From positions 2,170,001-2,234,000 of the forward strand of contig NZ_CP031467.1 in assembly GCF_003368325.1 (NCBI RefSeq): 64,000 nt of DNA, in the 5' to 3' direction. Source of the stretch: Paraburkholderia caffeinilytica (lineage in GTDB: Bacteria; Pseudomonadota; Gammaproteobacteria; Burkholderiales; Burkholderiaceae). The notes under the pieces are model-generated. The model was given only the letters and a program-made list of their open reading frames with translations. It made no database searches and was not told where the DNA came from. Each line of letters begins with the position of its first letter. The first letter of the stretch is position 1. Below are positions 39,601 through 47,297 of this stretch, one piece after another. The translations under genes were made by a program, and so were the position numbers.

Positions 39601-40620
39601 TCAGCGTACCTTCTTCCCTGCGAGGGTACTGACAGCCTCCAGCAGGGAATTGGTTAAGTCCTTGTTACTGTCGAGTTCGATCTTCGCACGCGCAAGCTCT
39701 ACGGTCGTTTGTCCTTTGGAGAGTGTTCCGTTTCGCTCTGTCGCGAGCAGCGCGCGCACGATGTCCCCATAAAATTCGGGCACACCGGAAATGTACGCAG
39801 TCGTCAACGCGGTGCATCGTGCTTCGACGTTAGTGATCTCGTTATGGTAGTAGCGCGTCTCGGCAAGATTTGCGCGGTACAAATTTAAGAAAAAATACGA
39901 AAACAATTCCACAACAAACGCCAGCGCGATGCGCGGCACATAGTGAGACAAGAGTGCCCGCGACGACGTGTCACCCAGCGGATTTGTGAGTGTAGACGCC
40001 AGAATAGTTATTCCAATCAGGCTCATGATTATTCCAAAGACGAGGTTAACGTTGGCTCTAGCCCTAAGCGAATCTATCGCACCGACTAGCCTACGAACCG
40101 CGCGTTCCCGTTCGGCTTGGATTAAGTCATGTTCATTTCCTGACCGGATGGACTTCTCGACCGATGCAGCGATGTCGTTGAGCATCTCTTCCGTTGCTTT
40201 ACTACGGAGCCTCTGCCCCAACTCGGTTAACAGCTGTTCGCGATTGGCTTCGTCGAGGAGATGATCGACCTTATTTTCTAAGGCGCGTTGAACCTCTTGT
40301 TCGATGCCCGCCGTTGGCATCACGACGTCTGAACTCACTTCTGGAAGTTCATTTGTTGTCGGCTGATCGAGATATCGCAACAGAAAAGTTGCAACTGCAA
40401 CCAACCCGACAATCGGCAGCGCCCAGTTAAGAGCGCGGTTTACTATTTCAAGGAGAGACAACGGATTCTCGAAATCTATGAAATCTTTCAACGTATAGAA
40501 GTAAGTTGCAAAGGCAGCGACACTACCTCCAACTGCCGCCGCGACTATCGCGATCAGGCTTCTTACAAGGAGGTCAGGTCGACGATTCAGTGATTTGTAT
40601 GTTGCCATTTCCTTGTTCAT
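39601..40620 (-). CDS. Four-segment membrane protein with cytoplasmic coiled coil
   Basis: The 339-residue protein has membrane helices at about 18-42 (LIAIVAAAVGGSVAAFATYF), 66-84 (LPIVGLVAVATFLL), 195-215 (VFGIIMSLIGITILASTL) and 228-250 (IALAFVVELFSYFFLNLY). A charged helical coiled-coil region lies between the second and third (about 105-185), and a soluble helical tail follows. The domain family is unknown to me. It is a probable cargo gene of the mobile region, facing away from tns. Confidence 0.6.
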   Translation of the reverse strand: MNKEMATYKSLNRRPDLLVRSLIAIVAAAVGGSVAAFATYFYTLKDFIDFENPLSLLEIVNRALNWALPIVGLVAVATFLLRYLDQPTTNELPEVSSDVVMPTAGIEQEVQRALENKVDHLLDEANREQLLTELGQRLRSKATEEMLNDIAASVEKSIRSGNEHDLIQAERERAVRRLVGAIDSLRARANVNLVFGIIMSLIGITILASTLTNPLGDTSSRALLSHYVPRIALAFVVELFSYFFLNLYRANLAETRYYHNEITNVEARCTALTTAYISGVPEFYGDIVRALLATERNGTLSKGQTTVELARAKIELDSNKDLTNSLLEAVSTLAGKKVR

Positions 40621-41372
40621 ATCATTCGCTCACAAGTCTGGCAGCATGTCTCTTCAATGCAAGCCGGATACCTGAGACGCTCGTATTTCAATCTACAGTT
40701 CCGTTCACAAGTACGGATGAGGCGTTTTCATAAGATGGGTTGATTTGCCGCTGCGGTCGGCAGCGCATCGACCCTAGTCACCGCGTTGAACCTCAACAAT
40801 TGAGGATCGTCCGCTGAAGGCATGGTCGACTCGAGCAACGCACACTACCTCGACGACCTAACCGCGTGGGGAAGAAACCCGGGATGCGTTTAGCGCCTCC
40901 CAAGGTAACTTATCGGCGACATCACTCATTTTCTTTAGCCAGCACAGCCTCGCACGCTCTTCTGGATCGTATTTGGCGTAGGAGTCTCGGGGAAGTAGTT
41001 AGAAGCATGGCCCACGTTGATCAGTTCTTCGACGCTCCCGAATAGACAGTCGAACAGAGTCAATGCGTCGTGACTGGAATAGTGTTGGTTGTGCGTGATG
41101 GCAGACGATGCGTTAATCCAGTTAAATGTAGACCGAGAACGCGGGTGACGACGCTGCCAGTATGCAAGGTACGTTTCCAAAACCCATTCGGTTTGCTTCG
41201 ATGCAACACGAGGTCGGTTACGATCCCCCCAGTTCGACTGCTTCGCTGACCGTGGCCGCTACGACATCGACTACCTCGAGACCCATATGCTCGTGGTACT
41301 CGTAGGCTGCCGCCTGTATTGCTGCGCTAAGATACACAGCAATCATAGAACCGCATATCGACTGGAAAAAAG
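40621..41372. other. 750-bp stretch without a secure gene
   Basis: The only candidates are two short minus-strand frames (40935-41180 and 41218-41445). The first has protein-like composition (WQRRHPRSRSTFNWINASSA) but only a TTG start and no ribosome site, so it may be a relic. The second runs into the start region of the plus-strand gene at 41373. I see no repeats. Confidence 0.4.
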
Positions 41373-41990
41373 ATGAACAACTCGGAATTTTCGCCTGCTG
41401 ACTGGGTGAAGCTCTATCGATGGTATCGACAAAATACTGAAGCATTACAGGAGCAGGTTGAAGCAGTCACCGATGAACTCCCAAAGGTGCGCCAGCAATC
41501 TGATTCCATCTTGAAATGTGCCGACTCGATGACACGCACATCTGAGCTGATACGCGCCCAGGTCGCACAGGCACAGAAGGCATGGGACCGGGCCGGGGAA
41601 GTAGCCAAAACAATTGGTGTGACAGCCGGCGAGGGGGCAACGTCGGCCGTCGAAGCGGCAACGAACCAAATGGTTTCCTCCCTCCAGGAGGCGACGAAAG
41701 ATGCCGCAGACGTGGCACTCGAACTTAGGAAGGGCATCTGGGCGAGTCGAGCAGTTTTTTTGGTGTATCTGCTGCTATTTATAGCTGTATGTCTCGTCAG
41801 TTCATATGCGGCGTATAAGAAGGGGCGAAGTGACGAGGCGATTCAACATGCATCCGCGCAGCCCACCGAACGCGACGCGACACTTCGATACCATGGCTTG
41901 GCACTCGAACAGATGTTTCGACAAGCGTCGGCAAAGGATCGTCCCCGCCTGGAGCAACTATATCAACGGGTGACGAAAGTTTCCGACTGA
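41373..41990 (+). CDS. Coiled-coil protein with one membrane segment
   Basis: The start at 41373 follows GGAAAAAAG. The 205-residue product begins MNNSEFSPADWVKLYRWYRQ. Residues about 20-120 are heptad-like and alanine-rich, with a membrane helix at about 127-148 (AVFLVYLLLFIAVCLVSSYA) and then a short polar tail. The layout resembles small helper proteins of relaxase/mobilisation or phage modules, but no motif confirms this. The nuclease-like gene on the other strand ends 5 bp after its stop. Confidence 0.6.
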   Translation: MNNSEFSPADWVKLYRWYRQNTEALQEQVEAVTDELPKVRQQSDSILKCADSMTRTSELIRAQVAQAQKAWDRAGEVAKTIGVTAGEGATSAVEAATNQMVSSLQEATKDAADVALELRKGIWASRAVFLVYLLLFIAVCLVSSYAAYKKGRSDEAIQHASAQPTERDATLRYHGLALEQMFRQASAKDRPRLEQLYQRVTKVSD

Positions 41991-41995
41991 AGTTT

Positions 41996-42772
41996 TCATC
42001 GAGTCATTCCACCGCGTTGAAAATCGTCACCGAGATCCCTTTCGTAGGATTGTTCCCGGTTTGGTTTTCTACCCCGTGTCAATTCAAACAGGTGCTCAAG
42101 ACCGCGAAATCGAACGGAATGTAGTTCCGGTGGATGTGATGTGTTGGGCGGCAGGTATAGGTAAATGGAGCCTTCGATAGCCTTGAGTTCGGTGCTAGCG
42201 CAGCCACCCGCAAGTTCGAATAGTAACGTTAAATATTTCTCGAAACGCACCGCGTTTGCTCCCAGTTGCTCGCTTTCGAGAAACATTTCAATGAATTGGT
42301 CGGAATACAATCGATTTTCTGGCGCCGGTAGTGGAAATCCCATCAGAGGGCAAATAGTGCCGGGGTAACTTGCCAATGAAATTCCTTGGACTTCCATCGG
42401 TTCAGTACCGGGCGTAAGAGTCTTATGGGTAGTGGTTCCCCAGGCAATAAAGTGAGCTGATTTTCCTCGGCGAAGCGCGTTCCTGTCCGCCGACATAGTT
42501 TTGCAAAGCGCCACCCGCAGTTTCTTGCTCTCCTCGGACCGGAATGCTGTCTCGCCAGCTTTAAACTCGACGAGACAGTACCGCCCACGCCGTCCGACTA
42601 TATAGTCGGACAGGGCTTTATCCTGTCCGCCTAATGCGGTAGCGCTCAATGAATCCCCGACGTCCGGTCGAGACGAATACAAAGCTGTAAAACGACGATC
42701 AAGCTGCGTCGAGAATCGCGTTACGACGTCGGCTTCCAGGTCTCTGGGTTCAGATATTCCTCGCTTGCGCAC
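41996..42772 (-). CDS. Putative PD-(D/E)xK-fold nuclease-like protein
   Basis: The 258-residue product begins MRKRGISEPRDLEADVVTRF. Residues about 55-80 contain LSDYIVGRRGRYCLVEFKAG, which matches the D...(D/E)xK core of restriction-type nucleases (Asp in SDYIV, Glu-Phe-Lys in VEFK). An earlier Glu in the N-terminal helix could be the motif I residue. Whether it is an active nuclease cannot be settled here. The C-terminal half is unassigned. It is convergent with the coiled-coil membrane gene. Confidence 0.55.
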   Translation of the reverse strand: MRKRGISEPRDLEADVVTRFSTQLDRRFTALYSSRPDVGDSLSATALGGQDKALSDYIVGRRGRYCLVEFKAGETAFRSEESKKLRVALCKTMSADRNALRRGKSAHFIAWGTTTHKTLTPGTEPMEVQGISLASYPGTICPLMGFPLPAPENRLYSDQFIEMFLESEQLGANAVRFEKYLTLLFELAGGCASTELKAIEGSIYLYLPPNTSHPPELHSVRFRGLEHLFELTRGRKPNREQSYERDLGDDFQRGGMTR

Positions 42773-42794
42773 TTTCGTTCAGTCCCGATGAGAA

Positions 42795-43247
42795 TTGCTC
42801 AATCCGATAAGCCACAATGTTAGCTCGTTAAGTCCTCTGGGAGCCATCGTAGGCTACCAGCCGCCACCAACGGATGCCCTGCGGATCTACACACAGTCGC
42901 TCTACGATCAAAGATATGGTGCGAGGCCGGTGCCCCGCGTCGAGGGTTGCTGCAGCCGACTGGTGTGCGTCGACGGTGGCTGTCGCGACAGCTGCGAGCA
43001 ATGGTGCGAACGCAACCCTGACGATCGGGTCGCGCGCGGCGGGCTCTACTTCGAATTTCGCGGACTGACCCACTCTCACTCCGTCGTGTGGCAACCGGAT
43101 GGCACACTGATGGACATCACTCCCATGGAGCCGCTTAGGCAAGACGCGCACCATCTGTTCCAGGAGTCAAGGCTAAGGGGAGATGAGTGCGCGGATGTCG
43201 CGGCAAAGCTATACACCTTCCTCGACCGCCTGCACCGCCAACCCTGA
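42795..43247 (+). CDS. Uncharacterised cysteine- and histidine-containing protein
   Basis: The 150-residue frame uses a weak TTG start at 42795; the true start is unsure. A Cys cluster (CCSRLVCVDGGCRDSCEQWC) occupies residues about 52-71. It is followed by HSHSVVWQPDGTLMDITPME, a pattern seen in several small bacterial hypothetical proteins. No function can be assigned. Confidence 0.4.
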   Translation: MLNPISHNVSSLSPLGAIVGYQPPPTDALRIYTQSLYDQRYGARPVPRVEGCCSRLVCVDGGCRDSCEQWCERNPDDRVARGGLYFEFRGLTHSHSVVWQPDGTLMDITPMEPLRQDAHHLFQESRLRGDECADVAAKLYTFLDRLHRQP

Positions 43248-43385
43248 CGTGACGACGGCACCCTCACGTGGCGCGAAGGAGGGGGTTGTCTGGACGGATA
43301 TAGGTGGACACAGTGCGAAAAATCGGAACAACGACCCGATAGCCGCTCGCAGGCGAAGGCGAAGAATCGCTCCGCGCGGCAACTC

Positions 43386-43550
43386 AGAAGCCGCATTCAA
43401 CGGACTGCAGCCGTTTTCTACGGCGATGAGCAGGCGCGCCTCGCCATGATGCAGCAGCGTCAGGCTGCCCCGCACATATCCGGCCTGCTCCGCAACTTCC
43501 CTAGGCGCATATCTGCGATCCTGACGTTGCCGAATGTCCGCGAGGCCCTC
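43386..43550 (-). pseudogene. Relic of a ParB-like gene related to the intact copy at 55.9 kb
   Basis: The minus-strand frame reads DIRQRQDRRYAPREVAEQ, then YVRGSLTLLHHGEARLLIAV and ENGCSPLNAAS. It aligns with the middle of the intact ParB-like protein (GIRQLQEQGYASKVIAEKTG, VQGILMLLHHGEERLVIAVE, KGRIPLNAALS). Only about 55 codons are preserved, flanked by unrelated sequence, so it is the residue of a second ParB/recombinase cassette. Confidence 0.85.
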
Positions 43551-43603
43551 TAGGGACCATCGAGGCGCGAAGCTCGTCAAACCCAACTCGCCACTCCTCA
43601 TTG

Positions 43604-43897
43604 ATGCACTTTTTGTACCGGTTTAATCCAGCGCAATTCGTGCGCACCAATTGCGTATATCGATCGCAATTTCCCGTTTAATAACACCAACGGCAATCCC
43701 CCCACGATAAAGGCAAAATTTCCCACCTAAATTGTTAAGCGGTAAAAATTCCTCAATATGTCATGCGCATCAATTGAGGGAGATTTTTGCATCTTTAATA
43801 GATTGCCCATTCTGGTTGACCTAATTTGATACCTTTTCGTCTGAAGAGTCGGTAAAATCGCGTGGCGCCGATTTGGGCAGAATAAAAAGGAATCGCC
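43604..43897. promoter_or_regulatory. AT-richer upstream region of the VgrG module
   Basis: About 290 bp, clearly lower in GC than either side, and without an open frame of note. TTGACC near 43818 is a possible -35 element, with AT-rich sequence downstream. It probably carries the promoter of the vgrG operon and may mark a recombination junction next to the ParB relic. Confidence 0.5.
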
Positions 43898-46390
43898 GTG
43901 TCGAATCTTGCTCAAGATTTCAAGGCTCTGCTGGGGGGCAGGCAGCAGGGTCGCATTCTCACCCTGTCATTTCCACACAACGACGCGCCCGCGTCGGTAT
44001 TGCTCGCGAACCGGCTCGAAGGCGCGGAAGCGCTGTCACGCGATTTTGAGTTCACGGTCGAGATCCTCTCCGATAATGCCGGACTCGCACTCAAGGATTT
44101 CATCGGTAAACTGCTTGGCGTTCAACTCGTGCGGGGTGATGGGTCGCTACGCTATTTCAGTGGGTACGTGTTCGCTTTCCGTCACGTCAAAACCGATGGA
44201 GGCGTCGCATATTACGAGGCACAGATCGGTCCATGGCTGCGATATCTGAAACTCCGCCGCAATAGTCGCCTCTTTCTCGACCAGAATCTCCATACCCAGA
44301 CATCGACGCTGCTCGGTGACTACGGAGTCTTGCCGGTCTGGGACTGGCGTGTGCATGGCGAAGATCCGTCAATGACGATGGCATGCCAGTACAACGAGGA
44401 CGATCACAATTATCTGAGCCGCCGCTGGGAAACCGCGGGTTACCTGTACTGGTACGAACATACGAGCGACGGCCACAAACTGGTGGTAACCGACGCATCG
44501 GCAGACGCCGCGCAGATTGACGGTCCAAGCGCCGAAGTCCGTTTTCAGAGCGAAGCCGGATCGCAGGAAGAAGATGGCATCGCAAACTGGGCGCCAGTGC
44601 GCCAGATGATGCCCACGCAGGTCGCGCTCTCCCGGTTTGACTTCAAGAACCCGCGGCCGGCAACGGTTGACATGCCGACGGTCAACAAGCAGGGCAGCGT
44701 TCCGCAGCTTGAGGATTACCAGTATGCCGGTGCGTACGGGTTCAAGCCCGGGCAAGACGGCGACGATGTCGCGCGCCGCAGGATGGAAGAAATCGAAGCC
44801 GCTGCCAAGCACTTCGACGGAGAGGGCAATAGCCGCTATGCGATGCCCGGGCGCTGGTTCCGCCTGACGGACCACTACGGCAGCGCCGTTTCAGGCGACG
44901 CAAGCAAAAGCGAGTTCCTCATTATCTCCGTGCGCCATTTGGCGTCGAACAACTACCTGCAGGGCACAGAGACGGCTGCGGAATACAGCAATGAAATCAC
45001 CTGCATCCGCCGCAGTATCCCTTGGCGCCCAGGTCGGGGCTATAACAGCGTGGACACACGTATCCTGGCGCCCCAGACAGCGACCGTCGTCGGTCCCTCT
45101 GGACAGAGCGTGTACGCGGACCAGTATGGCCGTTGCAAGCTTCAGTTTCACTGGGACCGCGACGCGAAGGGCGACGAAACGAGCTCGACCTGGGTGCGCG
45201 TGGCTTCGTCTTGGAGCGGTGGCGAGCAAGGCGGCGCCGCTCCGCCAAGAATCGGCTCCGAGGTGATCGTCCAGTGGCTCGAGGGCAACCCGGACCGGCC
45301 TATCGTCACGGGCCGCGTCGCCAACGAGAAGAACATGCCCTCATGGCAGCTGCCGTCGCAGAGCGCGCTGATGGGGTTCCGCTCGCGGGAATTGGACGGA
45401 GCAAGCGGCAACACCGCCGGCGGCCGCAGCAACCATCTCCTGTTCGACGACACGGCCCAGCAGATTCAGACGCAGTTACGAAGCGATCACGAGAACAGCC
45501 AACTCTCGCTCGGCTACGTCACCCGTATCGAGAACACAGCGGGTCGCCAGGACGCGCGTGGCGAAGGTTTCGAATTGCGCACGGACGCCGTGGGTGCGAT
45601 CCGCTCCGGTAAGGGCATGCTTATCAGCACGGATCCTCGCCCGCAGGCCAAGTCGCATCTGTCGGACGTGAGCGAGCCTGTCGATCGACTCGGGAAGGCC
45701 CAGACCCTGCACGGGCAGCTGGGCAAGCTTGCACAGCAATATCAGGCACAGGATAGTGGAGCGGACCAGTCAAGCGTCGCCGACGCCCTGAAGTCCCAGA
45801 ACGATGCCATCAAAGGCAGTGGTGGGACCGTGAGTGGCAGCGGAAGCAGCAACGGCGGTTCATTTCCCGAACTCAATGATCCCTACCTCGTCGTTGCCAG
45901 TCCTGCTGGGGTTGCCATCACCACGCCTGGGTCGTCCCATCTTGCGAGCGGGCAGCACGTGGCGCTTACCTCTGGGGAGGACGTTTCGATCGCCGCGGGT
46001 AAATCGTTGCTCGCGAGCGTGTCAGAGAAGTTTTCCCTGTTCGTGCACAAACTTGGCATCAAGCTGATTGCAGCTAGCGGCAAGGTGCAGGTGCATGCGG
46101 AGAACGACGAGCTTGAGCTACTTGCTAAAAAGGTCGTCAGCCTGATCAGCACGACTGACTGGATCAACATCACCGCGAAGCAAGGGATCAAGCTGACCGC
46201 AGGGAACAGCCAGTTTGTGATCAGCGCGGACGGGTTGAACGGGTTTACGCCCGGCAGCAACCTGATTCACGCCGGTAGCCACAGCACTATGGGCCCGCAA
46301 AGCGTTCCGGCGCAATTCCCAGGCGCAGATCTCTGCTCTTCGTTGTCTAGCGGCGCGGCTCAAGCCGGCAATGCTTCGATCGCCCTGTAG
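43898..46390 (+). CDS. vgrG: Type VI secretion spike protein VgrG
   Basis: The 830-residue VgrG protein starts at GTG 43898 behind AAAAAGGAA. The phage gp27/gp5-like N-terminal part (MSNLAQDFKALLGGRQQGRI through RRSIPWRPGRGYN) is followed by the OB-fold region DQYGRCKLQFHWDRDAKGDE and GSEVIVQWLEGNPDRPIVTG. Next come a DUF2345-type beta-helix with Ser/Gly linker (about 620-650) and a C-terminal VgrG repeat region. It caps the T6SS tube and carries effectors. As an orphan vgrG it probably relies on a T6SS elsewhere in the genome. An adaptor gene follows 7 bp downstream. Confidence 0.95.
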   Translation: MSNLAQDFKALLGGRQQGRILTLSFPHNDAPASVLLANRLEGAEALSRDFEFTVEILSDNAGLALKDFIGKLLGVQLVRGDGSLRYFSGYVFAFRHVKTDGGVAYYEAQIGPWLRYLKLRRNSRLFLDQNLHTQTSTLLGDYGVLPVWDWRVHGEDPSMTMACQYNEDDHNYLSRRWETAGYLYWYEHTSDGHKLVVTDASADAAQIDGPSAEVRFQSEAGSQEEDGIANWAPVRQMMPTQVALSRFDFKNPRPATVDMPTVNKQGSVPQLEDYQYAGAYGFKPGQDGDDVARRRMEEIEAAAKHFDGEGNSRYAMPGRWFRLTDHYGSAVSGDASKSEFLIISVRHLASNNYLQGTETAAEYSNEITCIRRSIPWRPGRGYNSVDTRILAPQTATVVGPSGQSVYADQYGRCKLQFHWDRDAKGDETSSTWVRVASSWSGGEQGGAAPPRIGSEVIVQWLEGNPDRPIVTGRVANEKNMPSWQLPSQSALMGFRSRELDGASGNTAGGRSNHLLFDDTAQQIQTQLRSDHENSQLSLGYVTRIENTAGRQDARGEGFELRTDAVGAIRSGKGMLISTDPRPQAKSHLSDVSEPVDRLGKAQTLHGQLGKLAQQYQAQDSGADQSSVADALKSQNDAIKGSGGTVSGSGSSNGGSFPELNDPYLVVASPAGVAITTPGSSHLASGQHVALTSGEDVSIAAGKSLLASVSEKFSLFVHKLGIKLIAASGKVQVHAENDELELLAKKVVSLISTTDWINITAKQGIKLTAGNSQFVISADGLNGFTPGSNLIHAGSHSTMGPQSVPAQFPGADLCSSLSSGAAQAGNASIAL

Positions 46391-46397
46391 TCCTCGA

Positions 46398-47297
46398 ATG
46401 AACAGAATGATTCCACCGATGTTGCCCGTTCCCGAAGTCTCGACCCCGCTCGAGCGTGGTTTTTTGCTGATCGAGCCAGCGACGCTCGTTCATGTGCCTG
46501 ATCTCAAACGATTTGGCATGCGTGCGTGCACGCCACGCGTCCTCGCGCATCGCGAGGAGTTGATGCCGAGACTCCTCGATGTCGAATCGCTCGCAGCGGA
46601 TATGCGTGAAACAGCAACCGGCTACTGGCTGGATGAAATCGAGACCGAACGGCCGCCGGTCGTGTGTGCGTGGATCGATAGCGACGCCGATGTCGATACC
46701 CTCGCGGAACACATCGCCCGCTATCTGGTCGGGCCGGGCGCGAACGGCCAGCCGGTTTTCTGGCGGTACTACGATCCGCGGGTACTGAGCCTGGCGCTGG
46801 CAATCTTCGACACCGCGCAACGCCAGGCGCTCCTCGGTCCAATCAAATCCTGGCAGTTCGCGTGGGCGGGCCACCGCTGGAGCGTGCCCGGATCCGGCGT
46901 GTCCTCGGACGCTCTCGACGGCTATGTTCCCGCGTGGCCGCGCCCGGAGCAGTGGCCGCGCGTCGATCGCAGCGATGTCGCGGTACGTGTGCTGAACCGG
47001 CTTGCGGTGATGCCCACCGAAGAAGCGGAACGCTTGCCTGGCGAATTTGACCGGATTTTCTGCGATGTCGTCCAGCGCGGCGTAACGATGGGCGCCGAAG
47101 ATCTCGCGGATTACACGTGGCATTGCCTGCGGTATGGCGCGGCATTCGAGCAGCACCCGGCGATCGTTGAAGCGTGGCCGGCGCTCATCCGCCGCGAAAC
47201 CACTTGGCCCGACGTGAAGGCGCGCCTCACGCCCGGCGATTTTCAGCATTTTGAACAGGCTTCCCGCTCGCAGACGGCGGAGAGGATCAAAACATGA
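46398..47297 (+). CDS. DUF4123 family T6SS effector adaptor
   Basis: The ATG at 46398 gives 299 residues beginning MNRMIPPMLPVPEVSTPLER. The middle has the DUF4123 pattern (VFWRYYDPRVLSLALAIFDT, then LLGPIKSWQFAWAGHRWSV). DUF4123 proteins (Tap/TEC) load a specific effector onto its cognate VgrG. The position between vgrG and the effector gene, with a 4-bp overlap onto the effector, fits exactly. Confidence 0.88.
   Translation: MNRMIPPMLPVPEVSTPLERGFLLIEPATLVHVPDLKRFGMRACTPRVLAHREELMPRLLDVESLAADMRETATGYWLDEIETERPPVVCAWIDSDADVDTLAEHIARYLVGPGANGQPVFWRYYDPRVLSLALAIFDTAQRQALLGPIKSWQFAWAGHRWSVPGSGVSSDALDGYVPAWPRPEQWPRVDRSDVAVRVLNRLAVMPTEEAERLPGEFDRIFCDVVQRGVTMGAEDLADYTWHCLRYGAAFEQHPAIVEAWPALIRRETTWPDVKARLTPGDFQHFEQASRSQTAERIKT

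Noticed and set aside
40935..41180. Short minus-strand frame with protein-like composition
   Set aside because: Only a TTG start, no ribosome site and no recognised family; mentioned under the gene-free stretch instead.
31073..43600. CRISPR array or Cas genes accompanying the Tn7-like element (CAST)
   Set aside because: No regularly spaced repeats and no Cas-like protein are seen anywhere in the window.
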